From Rathayibacter sp. VKM Ac-2857 (GTDB lineage: Bacteria > Actinomycetota > Actinomycetes > Actinomycetales > Microbacteriaceae), in the NCBI RefSeq assembly GCF_013205025.1, contig NZ_JABMLE010000001.1, positions 868,001-932,000 of the forward strand: 64,000 bases of DNA, in the 5' to 3' direction. Shown here piece by piece: positions 8,930 through 15,797 of this stretch. Numbering within the stretch: position 1 is the stretch's first letter; each line of letters begins with the position of its first letter. The translations under genes were made by a program, and so were the position numbers. The notes beneath the pieces are model-generated. The model was not told the origin of the DNA. It did not search any database and worked only from the letters and a program-made list of their open reading frames with translations.

Positions 8930-9319
8930 ATGAGCGCGCCGATCCCCGCCCCCGCGAGACGCCGCTTCCTCACCCCTCGCCGCGTGGCGCTGATCGCCGC
9001 GCTGACCGCGCTCGTCGTCGGCCTGGCACTCCTCGGCCTGGTGGCGCTGCAGTACTCGACCCTCGCCGCGCAGGGCTTCGACGACGTCTGCCTCGCCAGC
9101 GTCGGCCGCGTCCCCGCCGAGGAGGGCTCGCTCGTCGCCGGCTCCTGGTCCTGGTGGCCGCTCGGCAGCACCTGCCGCTGGGAGCTGCTCGACGGCACCG
9201 TCGTCGACGCGGCACCGGACTGGTCGACCACCGCCGTCGGGATCGTCGGCGCCGCGCTCGCGCTCCTGGGAGTGCTGGGCACGGCGCTCGCACTCCTCGT
9301 GCGGCGCCGCGCCCGCTGA
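8930..9319 (+). CDS. Small two-helix membrane protein
   Basis: A 129-residue protein. After a basic N-terminus, helix 1 covers about residues 22-42 (LIAALTALVVGLALLGLVAL). A short outward loop with two cysteines (DVCLASV and STCRWELLDG) and several tryptophans follows, and helix 2 is at about 103-123 (VGAALALLGVLGTALALLV), ending in a basic tail. The cysteine pair could be a disulfide. I recognise no family. It converges with the gene at 9321-10193, one base apart. Confidence 0.6.
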   Translation: MSAPIPAPARRRFLTPRRVALIAALTALVVGLALLGLVALQYSTLAAQGFDDVCLASVGRVPAEEGSLVAGSWSWWPLGSTCRWELLDGTVVDAAPDWSTTAVGIVGAALALLGVLGTALALLVRRRAR

Positions 9320-9320
9320 C

Positions 9321-10193
9321 TCAGCGGTCGAAGAGGTTCCCGAGTCCGCCGAGGTCGGGCATCTCGAAGTTCGAGCCGAACTCCGACACCTGCTCGCCGA
9401 GCCCCGACACGTGCTCGCCGGCGCCGGAGACGAACTCGCCCGCACCGCCGGTGATGTCGCCGAACTCGCCGAGGTCGCCGAACTCGCCCAGCCCGCCGGC
9501 CAGGTTCTCGAAGTCCACGCCCATCCCGGCGGCCTGCGCGAGCAGCGGACCGGCGACGCTGCTGAGCACTGCGCCGCCCGCGACCGCCGCGAGCAGTCCG
9601 CCCGCGGCACCGAGGCCGATGCCGGCGACGGCGCCCACTCCGGCACCGGCCAGCGCACCCTTGGTCCCGGGCTTGGAGAACATCTTCTTGAGGAAGCCGG
9701 GGTTGTGCGCCTCGCCTCGGGTCGCCGCGCGGGCGAGATCGTCCGGCGCGGAGGAGCGCGGCTGCTCGTTCGCGGGCAGCTCGTCGCGCAGGCGCCCCTC
9801 GACCTGGGCGCGCTGCGCCGGGGTCAGCTTGGCGAACGCGTCGCGGTGCACCTGCTCCAGCTGCTCGGGGTCGGCGGTGCGGAGGAGGTAGTCGTAGCGC
9901 GCGATCGCCGCGCGGTCCTCCGGCGCGACGGCGGCGGGCCGGGCGTCCTGCGGACGGGCCGAGGGGTGCGGCGAGCCGTAGGCGGGGGTGGGCGTGCGGG
10001 GCGCCGAGGCGTTCGATCCGGCCGTGCTGGAGGAAGCGGGGCGGGAGTCGCCCGTCACCGCGTTCGCGGCCGAGCGGACCATGTCGCGCCAGTCCGTGCC
10101 GCCCCCGGTCGCGGGGCGCGAGGAGGAGCTCGACGAGCTCTTGGAGTCGAGCGCCTTCGACGCCATGCTGATGATGCGCTTGAGAGTGCTCAC
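9321..10193 (-). CDS. Low-complexity protein with Gly/Ala hydrophobic core and repeated tail
   Basis: A 290-residue protein starting at GTG 10193, with GGAAGG 8 nt upstream. Residues 10-75 are serine/proline-rich and disordered-looking. Residues 77-150 form a helical charged domain (ARYDYLLRTADPEQLEQVHR, LTPAQRAQVEGRLRDELP). Residues about 175-215 are glycine/alanine-rich and hydrophobic (GAGVGAVAGIGLGAAGG). The tail is a run of related short units on the theme GE(F/H)xxGxG (GGLGEFGDLGEF, GAGEHVSGLGEQVSEFG). Similar proteins may be labelled cation-transporting ATPase in databases, but no P-type ATPase motif is present. The function is unknown. Confidence 0.6.
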   Translation of the reverse strand: MSTLKRIISMASKALDSKSSSSSSSRPATGGGTDWRDMVRSAANAVTGDSRPASSSTAGSNASAPRTPTPAYGSPHPSARPQDARPAAVAPEDRAAIARYDYLLRTADPEQLEQVHRDAFAKLTPAQRAQVEGRLRDELPANEQPRSSAPDDLARAATRGEAHNPGFLKKMFSKPGTKGALAGAGVGAVAGIGLGAAGGLLAAVAGGAVLSSVAGPLLAQAAGMGVDFENLAGGLGEFGDLGEFGDITGGAGEFVSGAGEHVSGLGEQVSEFGSNFEMPDLGGLGNLFDR

Positions 10194-10377
10194 AGGGGAC
10201 CTTCCGTCGGGTAACAGGTTCGATAGTGGCGGGCCCTCCTGAGCGAAGCCCGGTGGAACGCCCTCCGGAAGCCGAGAACGACCTGCTCCGACCCGGAGAT
10301 CGCCCCCGCGCTCCGCTGTCAGCGGACTCGGGTCCTCTGGGGCGGCGCCGCCGGAGGATCGCGGGCAGACTCCTGCC

Positions 10378-11088
10378 ATGGAACTGCTCTTCGTGCACGG
10401 CGCCCTGGTCCGCGACGGCGACTGGTGGTGGCACCGCACCGCCGCGCTGCTCCTCGAGCGCACCGGCGTAGCGAGCCGCGCCGTCGCCCTGCCCTCCTGC
10501 GGCGAGTCGGCGGCGGACCGCGCCGGCGCCGGCCTGGTCGAGGACGCCGCCGCCCTGCGCGCCGCACTCGACGACGTCGAGGACGACGAGGCGATCGTCG
10601 TCGGCCACTCCTACGGTGGCACCGTCATCGCCGAGGCCGGCGCGCACGCCGCCGTCGCCCGGCTCGTGTACGTCTCCTCCTACCTCCCCGACCTCGGCTC
10701 GGCGCAGGGCGACATCATGGCCGGAGAGACGGACCCCGTCTCGATCGCGCCCGGCGACGACGGCACGCTCGGCGTCGCCGGCTACGACGCCGCCTCCTTC
10801 GGCCGCCGCTTCCTCCAGGACGCGGACGAGGCCACGCAGCGCGCCGCCTGGGAGCGGGTCACCACCCAGTCGATCGCCGCCTTCACCACCCCGACCTCCG
10901 CGGCCGGCTGGCAGGGCGTCGACTCCACCTACCTGGTCTGCACCGGGGACCGCAGCACCTCCGTCGGCCTCCAGCGCGTCCACGCTGAGCGCGCCACCCG
11001 CTCGATCGACCTGCCGACCGGCCACCACCCGTTCCTCTCCCGCCCCGATCTCGTCGTGGCCGAGCTCGAGGCGATCCTGCGGTCCTAG
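10378..11088 (+). CDS. Alpha/beta hydrolase
   Basis: A 236-residue cytoplasmic hydrolase. The N-terminal LLFVHGALVRDGDWW gives the oxyanion-hole HG pair. The nucleophile elbow is VVGHSYGG with S78, and the late TGHHPFLSRPD supplies the catalytic His (216 or 217). The acid is probably the Asp in VCTGDRSTS. Size and motifs match small esterase-like members (the EstC/YcjY-like group annotated simply as alpha/beta hydrolase). It is transcribed alone and the substrate is unknown. Confidence 0.87.
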   Translation: MELLFVHGALVRDGDWWWHRTAALLLERTGVASRAVALPSCGESAADRAGAGLVEDAAALRAALDDVEDDEAIVVGHSYGGTVIAEAGAHAAVARLVYVSSYLPDLGSAQGDIMAGETDPVSIAPGDDGTLGVAGYDAASFGRRFLQDADEATQRAAWERVTTQSIAAFTTPTSAAGWQGVDSTYLVCTGDRSTSVGLQRVHAERATRSIDLPTGHHPFLSRPDLVVAELEAILRS

Positions 11089-11154
11089 CCGATCGGTCCG
11101 AACGCCCGAGCGCTGAAGACGTCGCCGGCCGATCCGCGCGACGACCGGCGTTCG

Positions 11155-11790
11155 TCAGCCGTTCGTCACCCGGCCACCCTCGACCCTCAGCACCTCGTCG
11201 CTGAGCATCTGGATGTCACTGTCGCGGTGACTGGTGAACACGATGGTCGTGCCCTTCGCCTTCTCGGCGACGAGGATCTCCCGCAGGCGCTCGACCGATT
11301 CCGCGTCGAGGGCGTTGAACGGCTCGTCGAGCAGGAGGACCGCGGGGTGCTCGAGCAGCGCCTGCGCGAGCGAGAGCTTCTGCAGCATGCCCAGCGAGAA
11401 GTTCCGCGCCTTCAGCGGCGACGTCGGCGAGAGACCGACCTGCTCGAGGACCTCGCCGATGCGGTCCTCGCTCACCTGCTTGCGGATGGCGGCGAGGTCG
11501 GCGAGGTTCTGGCGAGCGCTCCTGCCGGCCAGGTAGCCCGGGCCGTTGATCGAGACACCGAACCGATCGGGGTAGTCCCGACCTCGGGAGAGGAATCTCG
11601 GATCGATCGTCGCGGTGCCGCTCGAGGGTCGCAGCAGACCGCACATCAGGAGCAGCAGCACCGACTTGCCGGCGCCGTTCGGTCCGACGAGCCCGTAGGT
11701 CCGCCCGTCCCCGATCCGGAGGGACACGTCCCGCAGGATCTCCTTCCGGCCGAAGCTCTTGCCGACCTCGGCGAGGGTGATCACATCCAT
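11155..11790 (-). CDS. ABC transporter ATP-binding protein with atypical signature
   Basis: A 211-residue ATPase. Walker A is GPNGAGKS (36-43), Walker B is VLLLDEPFNALD and the switch His is in FTSHRDSD. The signature is FSLGMLQK rather than LSGGQ, a variant seen in drug/bacteriocin-type exporters of the CcmA class. It overlaps the upstream permease gene by 10 bp and forms an operon with the permeases at 11781-13211 and 13208-14032. It probably powers them, either to export something or to give self-protection. Base composition is slightly less GC-rich than the flanks. Confidence 0.88.
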   Translation of the reverse strand: MDVITLAEVGKSFGRKEILRDVSLRIGDGRTYGLVGPNGAGKSVLLLLMCGLLRPSSGTATIDPRFLSRGRDYPDRFGVSINGPGYLAGRSARQNLADLAAIRKQVSEDRIGEVLEQVGLSPTSPLKARNFSLGMLQKLSLAQALLEHPAVLLLDEPFNALDAESVERLREILVAEKAKGTTIVFTSHRDSDIQMLSDEVLRVEGGRVTNG

Positions 11791-13211
11791 CGGGCCACGA
11801 CCTTTCTTCGTGCAGTGCGGGCGAGGAAGCCGACGCTTCCCAGCGGCAACAGGGCGAGCAGGGACGCCACGAGGACGGCGATCCGCAGAGGGATCCGGTC
11901 ATCGCCCAGGCCGTCGTCGGCGAGTCCGCCGAGGAGGAACGGGTTGTGAGGGGAGATCGAGCGGGACAGGACGACGGCGACGGCGAAGAGGCACACGGCG
12001 ACGAACCTCGGCTGAACACTCGAGAGCGAGCAGCGCAGGACGACGCCGACGCTGCCGTACAGGGCCGCGCACACTCCACCCGCGGCGACGGCACCCGCCA
12101 CCGCGATCCACTCCTGCGAGGGCGGGACGAGTCCCCGGGCCGCGCAGAGGACGCCGGCGAGCACGAGCAGAGCCGCGACCGTCCACGCCGCGAACGAACC
12201 GGCCGAGCTCCGGACGACCTCGCGCCGCAGCCGAGCCGCCCGGCTCCCGACTCTGATGAGCTCGTGAAGCTCGCGCTGAGGTGTCGGCGACCCCCGGCCG
12301 ATCATGCCGCCCAGGAGGAACGGGAGGAAGACGAGCAGGTACTGCATCGACTCCGCGATCGATCCGAGCGGACTCGGCACCAGGAGACCGGCGACCTCGA
12401 GCAGGTCCCGGCCGGCGGACGCCTGGAGGAAGGAGAAGAGGACGAGCAGCGCCGAGACCGACAGGAGAGCGGAGACGGCGACCCGGTCCGCACGGCTCGA
12501 GGCCCGCGCGGCGAATCTCACCAGCAGTCCGACGCCGAGGAGGACGATCATCGGCCTCGATGCCGTCCCGACAAGGGAGGTCCTCTCCAGTCCGACCGCC
12601 ACGTCGAGGAAGGCGGCCGCGCTGAGGGGCGCACTCGGCGGAACGACAGCGAGCACCGAGAGGACGACCCAGAGGAAGAGCCCGCCGACCGACGCCCAGG
12701 CAGCGGCGGCCCTGCCGGAGAGCAGGCGGACGGACACCACGACAGCGGCCGTCGCGCAGAGCGACGCTCCGAGGAGGCCGACCTGCGCGATCAGGGCCGC
12801 GACCGGAGCGAAGCCGTGCGCTCGGAAGACGGCGGCGACGCTCTCCGGAGGCGCGAACGACGTCGGCTGGAGACCCGCACCGCAGACGAGGCAGACGGCG
12901 AGGGCAGCCGCCGCCGCCTTCGCGTACAGCGTCGCCAGGCCCGAGAGGGTCCCGCCCCAGGCTCGGAGGAGCGACCCGTGGCGGAGCAGCGCTCCGGGCG
13001 AGGCGGTCCGAGTCGCCCGCAGCGCCGATAGGACCAGCCACAGCGGGACGACGACGAAGCCGAGGTAGTAGGGGTTGCCGCCCAGGTCCAGGAGGAGGTC
13101 CCAGACGCCCAGCGATCGACCGGTTGCCGTCTCCTCGAAGACGCGCGAGTACAGGGCGTACGACCCTGTGAGACCGAGGAACACCAGCGCGGTGAGTCTC
13201 TGCCCCGTCAC
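11781..13211 (-). CDS. Large ABC-associated membrane protein
   Basis: A 476-residue protein with about twelve hydrophobic segments (for example LTALVFLGLTGSYALYS, LVFGVLLVRFAAR-like regions and AVAGAVAAGGVCAALYGSVG) and short basic loops. It starts at GTG 13211, overlapping the stop of the upstream permease by 4 bp (GTGA), and ends inside the ATPase gene. This coupling indicates a fixed complex. No family-level motif is clear; it resembles the large integral membrane partners of actinobacterial bacteriocin-type ABC systems only in size and context. Confidence 0.7.
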   Translation of the reverse strand: MTGQRLTALVFLGLTGSYALYSRVFEETATGRSLGVWDLLLDLGGNPYYLGFVVVPLWLVLSALRATRTASPGALLRHGSLLRAWGGTLSGLATLYAKAAAAALAVCLVCGAGLQPTSFAPPESVAAVFRAHGFAPVAALIAQVGLLGASLCATAAVVVSVRLLSGRAAAAWASVGGLFLWVVLSVLAVVPPSAPLSAAAFLDVAVGLERTSLVGTASRPMIVLLGVGLLVRFAARASSRADRVAVSALLSVSALLVLFSFLQASAGRDLLEVAGLLVPSPLGSIAESMQYLLVFLPFLLGGMIGRGSPTPQRELHELIRVGSRAARLRREVVRSSAGSFAAWTVAALLVLAGVLCAARGLVPPSQEWIAVAGAVAAGGVCAALYGSVGVVLRCSLSSVQPRFVAVCLFAVAVVLSRSISPHNPFLLGGLADDGLGDDRIPLRIAVLVASLLALLPLGSVGFLARTARRKVVARWM

Positions 13212-14032
13212 AGGAGGTGCCTGCTCTCGCTGGGGCGCCGCACGATGAACAGCCAGAGCGCGGCCGCGAGTGCAGCCGTGACGAGCGTCGGAGACGCTGC
13301 GACCAGCCACGGAGACTGCTGAAGACCCGCGGGGAAGACGGAGAACATCGGCGCCAGGGCCGGCCGATGGAGAACGGAGAGGACGACGGTCATCCCGAGA
13401 TACAGCGCGAACGGCAGGAGCAGGGCGACGGCTCTGTTCGGGACGAGGACCAGACTCGCTGACGTGAGCACCGAGTAGACCGCCGCCGCGAAAGCGAACC
13501 AGAGCGACATCAGCAGCCCGAAGACTAGAACGCTCCCACCGCTGAGATCGGCGAACGTCTCGCGCTGCTGGAACGGAGTGACGTTCGAGTACACCGAAGC
13601 ATCGACCCCTGGGTGTCCGAGGAGAGGCCAGGCGACCGAAGCGATGAGGGTCGCTGCGAGACCGTAGAGGAAGAAGACGACCGAGGAGAGAAGCCCCGCA
13701 GCGACGAATTTGCTCGAGATGAGGGTGGCGTACGACAGTCGCTGCCGTTCGTTGACGACACCTCTCCTCGCGACGTCTCTCGCCAACGGCAGCGAACCGA
13801 CAAGGGTGACGAGCAACGGAAAGACGATCGCTATCGGCGAGCCGAGCAGTGAACTCAGAACATCACCGTCGTCACGGAAGACGGAGCGCGCATCGGCGAA
13901 GATCCTCTGGACGATCACCGCCAGCACCACGCTTCCTGCGAAGCACAGCGTGACGTGCCATCGCCGTCTGACGAGCTCTCGCTGTACCTGCCCGAGCAGA
14001 CTGCGAGCGGATCGCCCTCCCCGAGACGTCAC
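13208..14032 (-). CDS. ABC-2-like permease
   Basis: A 274-residue protein with about six transmembrane segments. GTG 14032 was chosen because GGAAGGA lies 7 nt upstream; an ATG 21 codons earlier lacks such a site. Segment 1 is VTLCFAGSVVLAVIV, and a pattern SLPLARDVARRGVVNERQR lies between segments 2 and 3, typical of ABC-2 exporters. It is the first gene of a three-gene minus-strand operon with a second permease and an ATPase. Upstream on the same strand is the small secreted protein at 14104-14502, 71 bp away, which may be its substrate or a partner. Confidence 0.72.
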   Translation of the reverse strand: MTSRGGRSARSLLGQVQRELVRRRWHVTLCFAGSVVLAVIVQRIFADARSVFRDDGDVLSSLLGSPIAIVFPLLVTLVGSLPLARDVARRGVVNERQRLSYATLISSKFVAAGLLSSVVFFLYGLAATLIASVAWPLLGHPGVDASVYSNVTPFQQRETFADLSGGSVLVFGLLMSLWFAFAAAVYSVLTSASLVLVPNRAVALLLPFALYLGMTVVLSVLHRPALAPMFSVFPAGLQQSPWLVAASPTLVTAALAAALWLFIVRRPSESRHLL

Positions 14033-14103
14033 TGATGGTTCCTTCCGCTCCGCGCCGCGCCGAATCCTGTTGAGACGAGTCGGCAGCTCTCGCATGCCGG
14101 GCG

Positions 14104-14502
14104 CTAGTTGCTGCGCCAGGTTCCCTGAACCTGGACCTGCACGAAGTTGCTGCTTCCGACATGAAGTTGCAGCCTGACCTCGGCGCCCGCTGGAAAACCG
14201 TTGGGCAGGTTCGCGTCGTCTCGATCGCGGAGACCCCGCACCTTGTCAGTGCAGACGAGAAGCAGGCTCTGACACAGTTCGACGTCGACGGAGTAGTCGT
14301 CACCGACGGTTCCGACGTTCACATGGCCGGCGAGATTCGACACCTCTTTGGTCTGGCTGTTCGTCCACCCGGCGATCTGGAAGCGGGGAAGAGTCTCGTT
14401 GAAGGCGATGTTCTTCGTTCCGGCATACGCGGTACCGGTCGCTCCGACTATCAGCGCGGCCACGAGACCGCCGGTCGCCAGTGCTTTCGTCGATCTCTTC
14501 AT
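14104..14502 (-). CDS. Small secreted protein next to ABC exporter
   Basis: A 132-residue exported protein. Residues 1-28 are a signal peptide: M-K-R-S-T-K, a hydrophobic core GGLVAALIVGATG and an AYAG cleavage site. The ~104-residue mature part looks beta-rich (FQIAGWTNSQTKEVSNLAGH, VGDDYSVDVELCQ, VRLQLHVGSSNFVQVQVQ) and has one cysteine pair (ELCQSLLLVC) that could be a disulfide. It ends in GTWRSN. I do not recognise the family. It lacks the tryptophan/tyrosine-rich pattern I associate with lactococcin 972. Size, export signal and position ahead of an ABC operon resemble a bacteriocin-like or immunity-linked secreted peptide, which is only an inference. Confidence 0.7.
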   Translation of the reverse strand: MKRSTKALATGGLVAALIVGATGTAYAGTKNIAFNETLPRFQIAGWTNSQTKEVSNLAGHVNVGTVGDDYSVDVELCQSLLLVCTDKVRGLRDRDDANLPNGFPAGAEVRLQLHVGSSNFVQVQVQGTWRSN

Positions 14503-14723
14503 GTCGGTGTCTCCATCTGTGAAGGGTCCACTTCCGTTGTGAACGCCATACGCGTATTGAAGTCGAAGACGGGTGATGCGGACAAGCGATTCCGCTGTTC
14601 TGGCGCGAGACGGTGCGCGCGACAGAGGACCATCGCACCGCACTGGACGGAAGGCTCCTACCGAATCCTCGAATGGCGCGGCGCCCTCAGCACCGGGATC
14701 CACCCCGCCGAGCGAGCCGCCCG

Positions 14724-14781
14724 TACACTCGCGAGCATGCCCTCCGCGAGCTCTCTCGAGCACCCGATCGGAGCCGTCTGA
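14724..14781 (+). promoter_or_regulatory. Leaderless -10 element and 14-codon upstream ORF
   Basis: TACACT at 14724-14729 ends 7 nt before an ATG at 14737. That ATG opens a 14-codon ORF (M-P-S-A-S-S-L-E-H-P-I-G-A-V) whose TGA stop (14779-14781) directly abuts the GTG start (14782) of the aldose epimerase. A leaderless transcript starting at this ATG would translate the short ORF first and re-initiate at the GTG. The epimerase has no ribosome-binding site of its own, which supports coupling. Confidence 0.5.
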
Positions 14782-15663
14782 GTGCCGGACATCGAGCTCG
14801 TCAGCGCCGACGGCTCCGTCCGCGCCTCGATCAACCCCGTCGCCGCGAGCATCCGGACCCTCGAGGTGCGCGGCCGCGCCCTCGTCGAGCCCTACGACGG
14901 CGACCAGCCGCCCGGTGCCGCGGGCGCGGTGCTCGTCCCCTGGCCGAACCGGGTCCGCGACGGCCGCTGGCTCCTCGACGGCGCCGTCCAGCAGCTCGCG
15001 ATCACCGACCCGGCGACGCACTCGGCCAACCACGGCCTCCTGGCGACGACCCGCTACCGCGTCGGCGAGCGCACCGCCGACAGCGTCACTCTGCACGCCC
15101 GCCTCGACTCCCCGCCCGGCTACCCCTTCACCCTCGCCACCAGCGTCCGCTACCGGCTGCGCCCCGCCGGGATCGACGCCCGCCACGTCCTCGTCAACGA
15201 GTCGAGCAGGAGCGCCCCGGTCGCCCTCGGCGTCCACCCCTACCTCCGCGCCGGCGAGGCGCAGGAGCCGACGATCCGCCTGCCCGCCCGCGAGCACCTC
15301 GTCCTCGACGAGCGCCACCTGCCCACCGGCGAGCGCCGTCCGGTCGCGGGCACGCCCTTCGACCTCCGCGCCGGCGTCCCGGAGCGCGACGCACCCTGGC
15401 ACGCGAGCTTCACCGCTCTCGACCGCGACCCCGACGGCACGGTCCGCGCCGAGCTCAGCGCCCCGGGCCACGGCCGCACCGCGCTCTGGGCCGACGCGTC
15501 CTTCACCGTCCTGCAGCTCTACATCGACCGCGACCGGCGCCCGCCCGCGATCGCGATCGAGCCGATGACCGCCCCGCCCGACGCCCTGAACTCGGGCGAG
15601 GGACTCCGCCGGCTGGAGCCGGGCGAGCGCGCCGAGTTCCGCTGGGGCATCGACTCCGACTGA
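14782..15663 (+). CDS. Aldose 1-epimerase family protein
   Basis: A 293-residue galactose mutarotase-fold enzyme. The expected landmarks are present: VLVPWPNRVRDGRW near residue 52, NHGLLATTRYR with the conserved His, GVHPYLRAG with the second His, and a late catalytic acid, probably E260 in AIAIEPMTAPPDALNSGEG. These match the YeaD/GalM-like family, which interconverts alpha and beta anomers of aldoses. Start GTG 14782 abuts a 14-codon upstream ORF. It is the first gene of the carbohydrate region, 134 bp before the DUF5107 gene on the same strand. Confidence 0.9.
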   Translation: MPDIELVSADGSVRASINPVAASIRTLEVRGRALVEPYDGDQPPGAAGAVLVPWPNRVRDGRWLLDGAVQQLAITDPATHSANHGLLATTRYRVGERTADSVTLHARLDSPPGYPFTLATSVRYRLRPAGIDARHVLVNESSRSAPVALGVHPYLRAGEAQEPTIRLPAREHLVLDERHLPTGERRPVAGTPFDLRAGVPERDAPWHASFTALDRDPDGTVRAELSAPGHGRTALWADASFTVLQLYIDRDRRPPAIAIEPMTAPPDALNSGEGLRRLEPGERAEFRWGIDSD

Positions 15664-15797
15664 GCAGGTTCGTTCAGGCCCACGCGCGCAACACCCGGTG
15701 GAGCAGCCACCGAGAAGAGGTGTCGCCCGCGAATCGTCCAGGGGACCTGGCCGATCGCCCATTCCTCCGCCCTCGCCGCGCTCTCTACCCTCGACCC

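Noticed and set aside
14548-14557. ATACGCGTAT palindrome as an operator for the secreted-protein gene
   Set aside because: Ten bases of symmetry alone are too common to support an operator without a second site or a regulator nearby.
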